From Pseudoflavonifractor sp035562355 (lineage in GTDB: Bacteria; Bacillota; Clostridia; Oscillospirales; Oscillospiraceae): a DNA stretch of 35,961 bases. A program made the position numbers and the translations under genes. The notes under the pieces were generated by a model, which worked only from the letters and a program-made list of their open reading frames with translations, was not told the origin of the DNA and searched no databases. The stretch's first letter is position 1. Each line of letters starts with the position of its first letter. The DNA lies in assembly GCA_035562355.1 (NCBI GenBank), contig DATMXU010000231.1, positions 1 to 35,961 on the forward strand, given 5' to 3'. Below are positions 1 to 7,926 of the stretch, piece after piece.

Positions 1-16
1 GGAGTGAAGAGAAGAA

Positions 17-1180
17 ATGGAGAGCATCTACTTTGATAACGCCAGCACCACGTTCCCAAAGCCGAGGGCCGTACCGGAGGCTATGTACCGGTATATGACG
101 GAGGTGGGGAGCAACGTCAACCGGGGCTGCTACGGGCGGGCGTATCGCGTGGAGGAGTCCGTCTACGAGACCAGAGAGCTGCTGAGCGCCCTATTCGGCG
201 GCTTGGACTGCAAAAACGTGGCGTTTACGAAAAATATTACCGAGAGCCTCAACATTCTGCTGAAGGGCTTTCTGAAACCGGGCGACCACGTAATCACCTC
301 CTCCATGGAGCACAACGCCGTCATGCGCCCGCTGGTACAGCTGGCGAAACAGGGCGTGTCCTTCTCCCGGATACCATGCGATCGGGATGGAGCATTCCCC
401 ATGGGGGCCCTGCGCGGCGCCCTGAGACCCAACACCCGGGCGGTGGTCATGACCCACGCCAGCAACGTCTGCGGCACCCTCCTCCCCATCCGGGAGGTCG
501 GGGCGTTCTGCAGAGAGCAGGGGCTCCGTTTCTTTGTGGACTGCGCGCAGACGGGCGGGGTATGGCCCGTCGATATGGCGGAGATGAACATTGACGCGCT
601 GGCCTTTACAGGCCACAAAGGACTCCTGGGGCCCCAGGGCATCGGCGGTTTTTTGCTCCGCGCCGACCTCGGCTCCCAAATAGAACCCCTGCTGTCCGGC
701 GGAACAGGCAGCGTCAGCCATATGGAGGAGGTGCCCGACTTTATGCCGGATCGGTTCGAGCCGGGCACCATGAATCTGCCGGGTATCGTGGGGCTGCACG
801 CGGGCCTTCAATGGCTGCGGGAGACCGGCATCGACGCCATCCGGGAGCACGAGCTGCGGCTGACGGGCCAATTCCTCGCGGGGCTCCGCGCCCTGGACGA
901 GAGCGGGGAATTGTTGCGGGTGGTGGGCAAGGGCGGTTTGGAGGATAGGACGGGCGTGGTGTCCCTGCAGACCCTGGGCCAGGACATCTCACAGGTCGCC
1001 TATGAGCTGGACGACGCATATGGCGTTATGACCCGCGTGGGCCTCCACTGCGCACCCTCGGCCCATAAGACGCTGGGGACCTACCCCACCGGCACGATCC
1101 GGTTCTCCTTCGGGTGGTGGAACACAGAGGACGAGGTGGACGCGGCGCTGCGCGCGCTGGGCGCCATTTTGAAAGGGTGA
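17..1180 (+). CDS. Class V aminotransferase-fold cysteine desulfurase / selenocysteine lyase-like enzyme
   Basis: A 387-residue PLP enzyme of the NifS/SufS/CsdB superfamily, expected to remove sulfur (or selenium) from cysteine (or selenocysteine) in the cytoplasm. Visible landmarks are the N-terminal FDNASTT motif (residues 6-12), MEHN with the PLP-stacking His99, VDCAQTGG with the cofactor-contacting Asp175, GHKG with the Schiff-base Lys201, and GLHCAP with Cys345 where group II desulfurases carry the catalytic cysteine. Length is normal for the family. The start has a purine-rich GAAGAGAAGA upstream. It is followed after 9 bp by a LysR gene of the type linked to selenium metabolism, so I infer a selenium or Mo-hydroxylase-maturation role like the family often seen beside selD. 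The window opens just upstream, so operon partners may lie to the left. Plain sulfur mobilisation is the alternative. Confidence 0.85.
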   Translation: MESIYFDNASTTFPKPRAVPEAMYRYMTEVGSNVNRGCYGRAYRVEESVYETRELLSALFGGLDCKNVAFTKNITESLNILLKGFLKPGDHVITSSMEHNAVMRPLVQLAKQGVSFSRIPCDRDGAFPMGALRGALRPNTRAVVMTHASNVCGTLLPIREVGAFCREQGLRFFVDCAQTGGVWPVDMAEMNIDALAFTGHKGLLGPQGIGGFLLRADLGSQIEPLLSGGTGSVSHMEEVPDFMPDRFEPGTMNLPGIVGLHAGLQWLRETGIDAIREHELRLTGQFLAGLRALDESGELLRVVGKGGLEDRTGVVSLQTLGQDISQVAYELDDAYGVMTRVGLHCAPSAHKTLGTYPTGTIRFSFGWWNTEDEVDAALRALGAILKG

Positions 1181-1189
1181 GGTTTTCCC

Positions 1190-2104
1190 ATGGAATTTAA
1201 GCAGTTGCAGTCCTTTGCCGCTGTCGTAAAGCACCAGAGCTTCACCAAGGCGGCGGATCGGCTCTACCTCTCTCAGCCCACCGTCAGCACGCATATCCGC
1301 ATGCTGGAGGAGGAGCTCCACTCCACCCTGATCGTTCGGACCACAAAGAGCATTGAGGTCACGCCCCGGGGCAAGGAGCTCTACGAGTGCGCCGTCACCA
1401 TCCTGGGCCTTCGGGACAATCTGATCCAGCGCTGGTCGGACGCGGAGAACAAGGTCATCCAGCTTGGGGTCTCCACGATTCCCTCCGCCTATCTCCTGCC
1501 TGAAATCCTCCCCGAGTACGGAAAAGAGCACCCTGAGATCTACTTTACCATCCACCAGAGCGACAGCCAGGGAATCGTGGACGGCCTGCACAACGGGAGC
1601 TTTGATATCGGAATGATCGGGATGAACTGCGAGGACGAATCGCTGACCTGTATCCCCTTCTATCAGGACCGCATGGTGCTGATCACGCCGGTCAACGAGT
1701 ATTTTCAGGTCCTGAAGAGGCAGGAGACAGTTCCCATACAGCAGCTGCTGCGGGAGCCCATGATCCTCCGCGAGCAAGGGAGCGGCAGCAAAAAAAGCGC
1801 GGAGCGCTTTTTCGACAGCGTCCATACCCGTGAAGAGGATCTGCGCGTCACCGCCCGCATCAACGATCAGGAGTCTATCAAAAATCTGGTGGCCGGCGGT
1901 CTCGGCGTCTCCATCATCTCTGAGCGGGCCGCCCACAACTATGTGGAGGCAAAGCGCCTGCTCATGTTTGAATTGCCTGGGGACGACTCCGGGCGCAGTT
2001 TCTATCTGGCTTTTCGGAAAAATTACATTTTAAAGGAATATGTCTGGGAGTTCCTGAAATATGTGAGGTGGCGTTATACGCACGGCGCTATGGAAGCACG
2101 GTAG
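1190..2104 (+). CDS. LysR-family transcriptional regulator, selenium-metabolism-associated type
   Basis: A 304-residue LysR-type regulator with an N-terminal winged helix-turn-helix (about residues 1-60, with FTKAADRLYLSQPTVSTHIR as the recognition segment) and a LysR substrate-binding domain from about residue 90 to 295. The N-terminus and the segment around PSAYLLPEILP and IHQSDSQGIVDGL strongly resemble the LysR subfamily I know as selenium-metabolism-associated. This is recall, not a search. The gene starts 9 bp after the desulfurase-like gene, so the two are probably cotranscribed. The next operon begins about 200 bp downstream on the same strand with its own promoter, making it a candidate target. 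Ligand and operator are not visible. Confidence 0.9.
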   Translation: MEFKQLQSFAAVVKHQSFTKAADRLYLSQPTVSTHIRMLEEELHSTLIVRTTKSIEVTPRGKELYECAVTILGLRDNLIQRWSDAENKVIQLGVSTIPSAYLLPEILPEYGKEHPEIYFTIHQSDSQGIVDGLHNGSFDIGMIGMNCEDESLTCIPFYQDRMVLITPVNEYFQVLKRQETVPIQQLLREPMILREQGSGSKKSAERFFDSVHTREEDLRVTARINDQESIKNLVAGGLGVSIISERAAHNYVEAKRLLMFELPGDDSGRSFYLAFRKNYILKEYVWEFLKYVRWRYTHGAMEAR

Positions 2105-2313
2105 CCCGCGCTGAATTACGGCGGGGTGGCGGCGGCGTACACAGTTTTTGGGAACCACAGCATAACTCCGGCGGCAGCTCTTTTATCGTAATCCATGGGA
2201 ATTCCTCTGTTAAAATATTGACATCCTTGATATAATGGAAACCCCTAACACTTTATTCCCGCGTGCTCCTGTCTCAGCGCGGCTCCAAAATTGGGTATAA
2301 AGGAGAGATTCCC
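2105..2313. other. Intergenic region between LysR gene and aconitase X operon
   Basis: A 209-bp non-coding gap. Apart from the TATAAT and the oddly close TTGACA near its middle, and a ribosome site AAAGGAGAG at about 2299-2306, I see no clear terminator hairpin or RNA element. A LysR binding site would be expected here, but I could not pick a convincing T-N11-A dyad by eye. Confidence 0.5.
2231..2236 (+). promoter_or_regulatory. Probable -10 element upstream of the aconitase X operon
   Basis: A perfect TATAAT lies about 78 bp upstream of the chosen start of the aconitase X large-subunit gene. A perfect TTGACA sits at 2218-2223, but only 7 bp separate the two, so they cannot act as a standard sigma-70 pair. 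No good -35 box is present 16-18 bp upstream of TATAAT. An activator-assisted promoter is plausible. Confidence 0.45.
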
Positions 2314-3585
2314 ATGATTCTGACAGAAGAACAGCAATCCCTGCTCGACGGCGAAAAAGGCGAGACCATGGCAAAGGTCATAAAGACCTTGGTGATGTAC
2401 GGCGACGCCTTTGGAGCCGAGCGGATGGTCCCGATCACAAGTGAGTACGGACATACCGTCATCAGCTTCGGCATCGGCGTCATGAAACCGGTTTACGAGC
2501 TGTACGACAAGCTCCTCTCAGCCAACGCGGTCAGTAAGCAGAAATTCTCCACGGACCCCCGGCCCCTGGACAAAAACGTGCCCTCCTCCCTTCTGCAGGA
2601 CATCGTGTTCAAATTTATGTACAGCCAACAAAAACGCTATGAGGAGCAGCTCTCCAAATTCGGCATCGTGAGCGACGACGCCTACACCTGTGCCTGCTAT
2701 CTGCCGGAGGTCGGAAACGTCCCCAAGCGCGGAGAGATCCTCTCCTGGGCCGAGTCCTCCGCCGTCGTCTACGCAAACAGCGTGCTCGGCGCGAGATGCA
2801 ACCGTAACTCCGGCATCATTGAGCTGATGGGCTCCATCGCCGGATTTGTCCCGGAATTCGGCCTTCTCACCGACGAGGAGCGCAAGGCGGACTGGATCGT
2901 TGAGATCCGCACGGAAAAGATGCCGGAGGCGCAGCTCCTCGGCTCGGCCGTCGGCATGAAGGCGCTTGAAAAGGTCCCCTATATCAAGGGGCTAGACCGG
3001 TGGATCGGCACCGAGCTAAATGACAGCGCCTGTACTTATCTCAAGGATTTCGGCGCCGCGACCGCGTCGAACGGCTCCGTGGGGCTCTACCATATTGAGC
3101 ATCTGACGCCGGAGGCCGTCGATTACGGTGAAACGCTGATCCGGGAGGGCGCGGGCGTCTACATCATCGACGACGCCGAGCTTGAGCGGGTGAAGAACGG
3201 CTACCCCTGTATCTGGGAGGACCTCAGCGCCGAGCCAAAGCTCTGTTTCATGGGCTGCCCCCACATGACGCTGCAGCAGCTGAAGGACTGGACGGTGCGC
3301 GTGGAAGAGGGGCTGAAGGCGGCGGGAAACAAAAAGGTAAAAGTCCCCACCGTGTTCACCTCCGCGCCCGGGGTCATCCGGGAATTCAAGGAGACCGAGT
3401 ATTCCAGGCGTTTGGAGGCGACAGGGGTCGTCCTCAGCTACATCTGTCCCCTGATGTACATGAACAATCCCCTCTCGAAAAAAATGCCCGTCATTACCTC
3501 GTCGAACAAGCTGCGCACCTACACCAGCGCCAGATTTTATTCCGACGATGAAATCCTGACGACCATCACGAAGGGGGCGAGGTAA
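2314..3585 (+). CDS. Aconitase X catalytic (large) subunit, DUF521 family
   Basis: The large subunit (423 residues) of a two-subunit aconitase X, a branch of the aconitase superfamily whose characterised members dehydrate cis-3-hydroxy-L-proline (bacteria) or mevalonate 5-phosphate (archaea). Family blocks visible are LTEEQQ at the N-terminus, GARCNRNSG (residues 159-167), GCPHMTLQQL (314-323) and SYICP (375-379). Cys162, Cys315 and Cys378 lie in these blocks and are the best candidates for iron-sulfur or iron ligands. I chose ATG 2314 because AAAGGAGAG sits 7 bp upstream. An in-frame start at 2263 would add 17 residues without family similarity. The small swivel subunit begins 1 bp after the stop codon. 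The substrate is unknown; the downstream ene-reductase gene argues against simple copying of the hydroxyproline pathway. Confidence 0.9.
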   Translation: MILTEEQQSLLDGEKGETMAKVIKTLVMYGDAFGAERMVPITSEYGHTVISFGIGVMKPVYELYDKLLSANAVSKQKFSTDPRPLDKNVPSSLLQDIVFKFMYSQQKRYEEQLSKFGIVSDDAYTCACYLPEVGNVPKRGEILSWAESSAVVYANSVLGARCNRNSGIIELMGSIAGFVPEFGLLTDEERKADWIVEIRTEKMPEAQLLGSAVGMKALEKVPYIKGLDRWIGTELNDSACTYLKDFGAATASNGSVGLYHIEHLTPEAVDYGETLIREGAGVYIIDDAELERVKNGYPCIWEDLSAEPKLCFMGCPHMTLQQLKDWTVRVEEGLKAAGNKKVKVPTVFTSAPGVIREFKETEYSRRLEATGVVLSYICPLMYMNNPLSKKMPVITSSNKLRTYTSARFYSDDEILTTITKGAR

Positions 3586-3586
3586 C

Positions 3587-4030
3587 ATGGGGAAGACATT
3601 CAAGGGGCGCGTGATCGCTCCCGGCACGGCAAAAGCGGAGGCCCTTGTCTCCCGCGGCGGATTCAACACCCTTGCAAGCTACCAAATGGCGCTGATGTTC
3701 GGCGACAAGCAGGTCAAATGCGGCGATCAGAATAACGGAGACCTCTATCAAAAGCCGATGCTCGGCAAGGCGCTCTGCCTTCCCGAAACCATTGGCTCCA
3801 CCACCGGCGGCATGGTGCTCTACGCGGCCTGCGCGCTGGGAAAGCAGCCCGCCTGCATGCTCTTCTCCAAGCCCATCGACTCCCTCGCGGCGTCGGGCGC
3901 AATCCTTGCCGCGAACTGGACGCAGGCCCAAATGCCTGTCATCGACAGCCTTGGCGAGGAATTCCTCACCTGCGTTCAAAACGGCATGGCCATTGCCGTC
4001 GGCACCGACGGCACCGTAACGGTTGAATAG
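3587..4030 (+). CDS. Aconitase X swivel (small) subunit, DUF126 family
   Basis: A 147-residue swivel-domain protein that pairs with the large subunit to complete the aconitase X active site. The diagnostic motif is ETIGSTTGGMVLY (residues 67-79). In the family the Ser of GST-G (Ser71 here) belongs to the catalytic centre. The N-terminal GRVIAPGTAKAEALVS segment is also typical. It lies directly after the large subunit with the intergenic GGTAACATG and is followed by the reductase gene after 16 bp. Length is normal for the separate-subunit (type II) arrangement rather than the fused form. Confidence 0.9.
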   Translation: MGKTFKGRVIAPGTAKAEALVSRGGFNTLASYQMALMFGDKQVKCGDQNNGDLYQKPMLGKALCLPETIGSTTGGMVLYAACALGKQPACMLFSKPIDSLAASGAILAANWTQAQMPVIDSLGEEFLTCVQNGMAIAVGTDGTVTVE

Positions 4031-4046
4031 AGGAAGGAGTGCGGAC

Positions 4047-6101
4047 ATGAAACAGGAATACGAGGTATTGTTTACGCCGTGGAAGATCGGCAGCGTCGAG
4101 CTCAAAAACCGCATCGTCATGTGCCCCATGGGCGGAACCTCTATCTTCGGGTGGATGGAGCCAAACCATTTTGACAAGGAAGCGGCGGCTTTCCTCCTTG
4201 AGCGGGCAAAGAACAACGCGGGTCTCATTTTGCCCGGCATCGCCCCGATCCGCGATACCATGGGCGGGAAATGGCTCTATCAGAACAAGGACAAGTTCGA
4301 GCAGCTGAAGGAATTTATGGAGGAGTTCCATAAAACCGGAGCAAAGCTCTTCATACAGGTGACCGCCGGGATGGGCCGCTCCATGGCGGTCAACGACCTT
4401 ATGGTCAAGATGATCAGGAACAAGGCCCTCGGCACGCTCGGAAAGCCCCTCTTCGACATGGATTATATCTGCGCCAGCGCCTCCGAGACCCCCAACCGCT
4501 GGGTGGACGACGTATATTCCCGCCCCCTCACGGTGGATGAGATCCATGAGATTGTCGAGGCCTTTGCAAAGACGGCAAAGCTCTGCATGGATGCCGGAGT
4601 CGACGGACTTGAGGTCCACGCCGTACATGAGGGCTATCTGCTGGACCAGTTCGCCATGCGCTATACCAACCAGAGGACCGACGAATACGGCGGCTCCTTT
4701 GAAAATCGGTACCGGTTCCCGGCCGAGATCGTGCAGGCGATCAAAAGGACGTGCGGAGAGGACTTCCCTGTCTCCCTGCGCTATTCCGTCGTCTCAAAGA
4801 CAAAGGACTTCCGGAAGGGCGCGGTGCCGGGTGAGGAGGACTTCGTCGAGGTGGGGCGCGACATGGCCGAGTCGGAGCGCGCGGCGAAGTTCCTGCAGGA
4901 CGCCGGATATGACATGCTCAACTGTGACAACGGCACCTACGACGCCTGGTACTGGGCCCATCCGCCGGCCTACATGCCCGAAAACTGCAATCTCTCCGAC
5001 GTGAGCCACATCAAGGAGTTCGTCACCATCCCGGTGGTCTGTGCCGGTAAGATGACCCCCTCGGCGGCGGCCCAGGCGATCCGCGAGGGAACGCTCGACG
5101 CGATGGGCGTTGCGAGGCAGTTTTTGACCGACCCGGCCTGGGTGACGAAGCTGATGGCCGACCGCGAGGCCGATATCAGGCCCTGCATCCACTGCCACAA
5201 CGCCTGCTTTACCATGGCGCGGTATGAGGGCACGGCGAACATCCAGGACCTCACCGACGCGATCCATATGGCGCGCTGCGCCCTCAATCCCCGCACGATG
5301 CAGTCTAAGAAGTACAAGCTCAAAAAGGCGGACAAAGCCAAGAATATCGCGGTCGTCGGCGGCGGCATCGGCGGTATGGAGTCGGCGCTCGTCCTCGCTG
5401 AGCGGGGCCACCACGTGACCCTCTATGAAAAATCCGACTGCCTGGGGGGCATTTTCATCCAGGCGGCCGCTCCCGTATACAAGGAGAAAGACAGGGCGCT
5501 CATCGAATGGTACAGAAGAGAAATTTCAAAGCGCCCAATCACAGTCAGGCTCAATACCGAGGTCAAGGACGTCCACGCGATACAGGCCGACGAAATCATC
5601 ATCGCCACGGGCTCGACGGCAAAGCGACCGCCATTCAAGGGCTTCGAGCACTCAATCGAGGCGGTGGAGTATCTCTCCGGCAGGGAGGTGGGCGATAACG
5701 TCATCATCATCGGCGGAGGGCTGACGGGATGTGAGATCGCCTACGACCTGATCCTCAAGGGCAAAAAGCCGCAGATCGTCGAGATGAAGAACGATCTTGT
5801 AGCCGTCAAGGGGGTATGCCTCGCCAATTCCTCCTTCCTGCGTGAAATGCTCGCGTTCAAAAAGACGCCGGTCTATCTTGAAACGACGCTCCTTGCAATC
5901 AAGGAGGACGGCGTGACGGTGAGGGACAGGGAGGGAAGAGTTTTTGATTTGAAGGGCGACTCGGTCATCGTCTCGATCGGCTACGACCCCGCGCCTCTCA
6001 CCGAGGGCTCCAGGCATATCCACCTCGTCGGCGACGCAAACGGCGTGGGCAACCTCCGCACCGTGATCTGGCGCGCGTGGGACGTCTGCATGAAACTGTG
6101 A
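4047..6101 (+). CDS. FMN/FAD/4Fe-4S ene reductase of the 2,4-dienoyl-CoA reductase / enoate reductase family
   Basis: A 684-residue member of the multidomain Old Yellow Enzyme family (FadH-, BaiCD-, enoate-reductase-like). These proteins reduce conjugated C=C bonds using FMN, a 4Fe-4S cluster and FAD/NAD(P)H. An FMN TIM barrel spans residues 1-370, with VHEGYLLDQF (193-202) at the active site. Cluster cysteines are Cys380, Cys383, Cys387 and Cys411. The FAD Rossmann motif GGGIGG is at 438-443, the second nucleotide motif GGGLTG at 556-561, and GDAN at 662-665. The C-X2-C-X3-C-X23-C spacing is wider before the last cysteine than the roughly 11-12 residues I expect. ATG 4047 is chosen because AGGAAGGAG lies just upstream; an upstream GTG/ATG extension to 4023 overlaps the previous gene. 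Being cotranscribed with aconitase X suggests it reduces the alkene made by that dehydratase. Confidence 0.9.
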   Translation: MKQEYEVLFTPWKIGSVELKNRIVMCPMGGTSIFGWMEPNHFDKEAAAFLLERAKNNAGLILPGIAPIRDTMGGKWLYQNKDKFEQLKEFMEEFHKTGAKLFIQVTAGMGRSMAVNDLMVKMIRNKALGTLGKPLFDMDYICASASETPNRWVDDVYSRPLTVDEIHEIVEAFAKTAKLCMDAGVDGLEVHAVHEGYLLDQFAMRYTNQRTDEYGGSFENRYRFPAEIVQAIKRTCGEDFPVSLRYSVVSKTKDFRKGAVPGEEDFVEVGRDMAESERAAKFLQDAGYDMLNCDNGTYDAWYWAHPPAYMPENCNLSDVSHIKEFVTIPVVCAGKMTPSAAAQAIREGTLDAMGVARQFLTDPAWVTKLMADREADIRPCIHCHNACFTMARYEGTANIQDLTDAIHMARCALNPRTMQSKKYKLKKADKAKNIAVVGGGIGGMESALVLAERGHHVTLYEKSDCLGGIFIQAAAPVYKEKDRALIEWYRREISKRPITVRLNTEVKDVHAIQADEIIIATGSTAKRPPFKGFEHSIEAVEYLSGREVGDNVIIIGGGLTGCEIAYDLILKGKKPQIVEMKNDLVAVKGVCLANSSFLREMLAFKKTPVYLETTLLAIKEDGVTVRDREGRVFDLKGDSVIVSIGYDPAPLTEGSRHIHLVGDANGVGNLRTVIWRAWDVCMKL

Positions 6102-6133
6102 CAAGGCCGGGACCTATTATGGTCCCGGCCTTG
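6102..6133. terminator. Hairpin between convergent aconitase X operon and ABC exporter operon
   Basis: Arms CAAGGCCGGGACC and GGTCCCGGCCTTG form a perfect 13-bp stem around a TATTAT loop, starting at the last base of the reductase stop codon. It sits between converging genes and could serve both directions. The run of T after it is short on both strands, so strength is uncertain. Confidence 0.7.
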
Positions 6134-6180
6134 TGCCGCTGATTGCCCGGCAATCGTCTGCGGTCTGCAGGCTAAAAACT

Positions 6181-7926
6181 CTAGGCCATACGCCCGCCCA
6201 GTTTCCAGCCGATCGATGTTTCACGCATATGGATAAAGTCGGCATATAGGCCGCCCGCCTTTATGAGCTCCTGGTGGGTGCCGCGCTGGATGATCTTCCC
6301 CTGATCCAGCACCAGGATCTGATCGGCGCTCTGCACCGTTTTAAGCCGGTGGGCGATCATGATGATGGTCTTGCCGTGGGTGAGCTCGGCGATGGCCTCC
6401 TGCAGAAGGGCCTCGTTTTCGGGGTCCACATTGGCGGTGGCCTCGTCCAGTATGATCACGGGCGCGTCCTTGAGCAGGGCGCGGGCAATGGAGATGCGCT
6501 GCTTTTCCCCGCCGGAGATGGTGGCGCCCCCCTCGCCGGTCACGGTGTCGTACCCGTCGGGCAGAGTGCTGATAAAGTCGTGGCAGCAGGCCTTTCTGGC
6601 GGCCGCCTCCACCTCCTCCATAGTGGCGCCGGGCTTGCCGAACTTGATGTTGTTGGCGATGGTGTCGTTAAATAGATACACGTTCTGGAATACCATGCTG
6701 AAGTTAGAAAGCAGGCTGTCCAGCGTGTACTCCCGCACATCCGCGCCGCCCAAGCTGATGCGGCCGCCGTCCACATCCCAAAAGCGGGCCATGAGGCTGC
6801 ACAGGGTGGTTTTGCCGCTGCCCGACGGCCCCACAATGGCGGTGGTGGTGCCCTCAGGGATTTCAAAGGAGACGCCGTCGATCACGTTTTTGTTCTCGTA
6901 GCGGAAGGTCACGTTTTCTCCTCGAATGGTGCCGGTTTCAGGTGTTATACTTCTGCCGCCGACGTCCATGACCGGGGTCTCAAACACCTTGTTGATTTTG
7001 TCCACGGAGAGATCCAGCACCCGCAGAAGAGCGCTGTAATTGCCGGCAGAGTCGAGCTGTGCGTATACCATGAAGGAGGAGACGACCAGCAAAAGGCAGC
7101 TTATCAGCTCCATGGAGCCGCTCACATACAGCGCCACCGAGAGAAAGATCATGGCGATGCCGAACAGCTTTAGGACCAAACTCTGCAGGCAGGTGTAAGG
7201 CACAAAGGTCTTTTCCAGCTTTACGTTGATCCCCTCGTTTTCCTTAATGGCGCGGTCGACGGTTTTGTTGGCCTCCTGGTCGAGGTTGTAGGAGCGCACC
7301 ACCCCGATGCCCTGTACGTATTCCAGAATGGCCGCCACCAGCCGGGTGTCGGACGCCGTTTTCAGGGGAGAAACCCTGCGGGATTTTTTCTGCATGAGGG
7401 CGTTGACGCCCAGGAAAGCGGCGATGCCCACAACGAGCAGCAGTCCTATGCGCCAGTCGTACAGCAAAATGGCAAGCGTGAGCATGGCAGTCGTCAGAAA
7501 TCCCTGGGTGGTGAGCATGATGACCCGTGTGGCGACATCCTGCAGCGTTTCTGCGGTATTGGTGGTGACCGAGGTGATATCGCCAAGGCTGTTGTCGTTG
7601 AAGTAACCCATGGGCATGTATTTGAGCCTCTCTCCGATCTCCACCCGTTTGTTGGTAGCCACCGTATATCCGCCGATGGTCTGTTTCATGGTGAGGCTGC
7701 GGCGGGTCATGGTACAGCCTGTAATGCTGACCAGCATAATGCCGAGGGAGACCCACACGGTCTGCGCGTTTACATTGCCCTCGACCATCGCCGTCAGCAC
7801 GACGGCAATGGCGGGAATACGCAGCGCCTCAAACACGGCGTGCAGCAGTGAGAGGCCGAGGGACTGGTAAAACAGGCGGCTCTGGCTGCCGCTGAATTGG
7901 AAGAACTTTTTGAATATGCCAATCAT
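6181..7926 (-). CDS. ABC transporter, exporter-fold permease-ATPase (second gene of left pair)
   Basis: A 581-residue half-transporter: a six-helix membrane domain (about residues 15-310) fused to a nucleotide-binding domain. Walker A GPSGSGKTT is at 366-374, the signature SGGEK at 471-475 preceded by Ile instead of Leu, Walker B VIILDE at 490-495, and an H-loop IAHR follows. The catalytic Glu is present. Its start overlaps the end of the gene upstream by 4 bp (ATGA-type overlap), so the two are translated together and likely form a heterodimer. Its closest relative in the window is the second gene of the right-hand pair. Exporter-fold pairs of this kind include drug exporters but also iron-siderophore importers such as YbtPQ and IrtAB. 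The neighbouring Nik/Opp-type importer favours the latter by context only. Confidence 0.9.
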   Translation of the reverse strand: MIGIFKKFFQFSGSQSRLFYQSLGLSLLHAVFEALRIPAIAVVLTAMVEGNVNAQTVWVSLGIMLVSITGCTMTRRSLTMKQTIGGYTVATNKRVEIGERLKYMPMGYFNDNSLGDITSVTTNTAETLQDVATRVIMLTTQGFLTTAMLTLAILLYDWRIGLLLVVGIAAFLGVNALMQKKSRRVSPLKTASDTRLVAAILEYVQGIGVVRSYNLDQEANKTVDRAIKENEGINVKLEKTFVPYTCLQSLVLKLFGIAMIFLSVALYVSGSMELISCLLLVVSSFMVYAQLDSAGNYSALLRVLDLSVDKINKVFETPVMDVGGRSITPETGTIRGENVTFRYENKNVIDGVSFEIPEGTTTAIVGPSGSGKTTLCSLMARFWDVDGGRISLGGADVREYTLDSLLSNFSMVFQNVYLFNDTIANNIKFGKPGATMEEVEAAARKACCHDFISTLPDGYDTVTGEGGATISGGEKQRISIARALLKDAPVIILDEATANVDPENEALLQEAIAELTHGKTIIMIAHRLKTVQSADQILVLDQGKIIQRGTHQELIKAGGLYADFIHMRETSIGWKLGGRMA

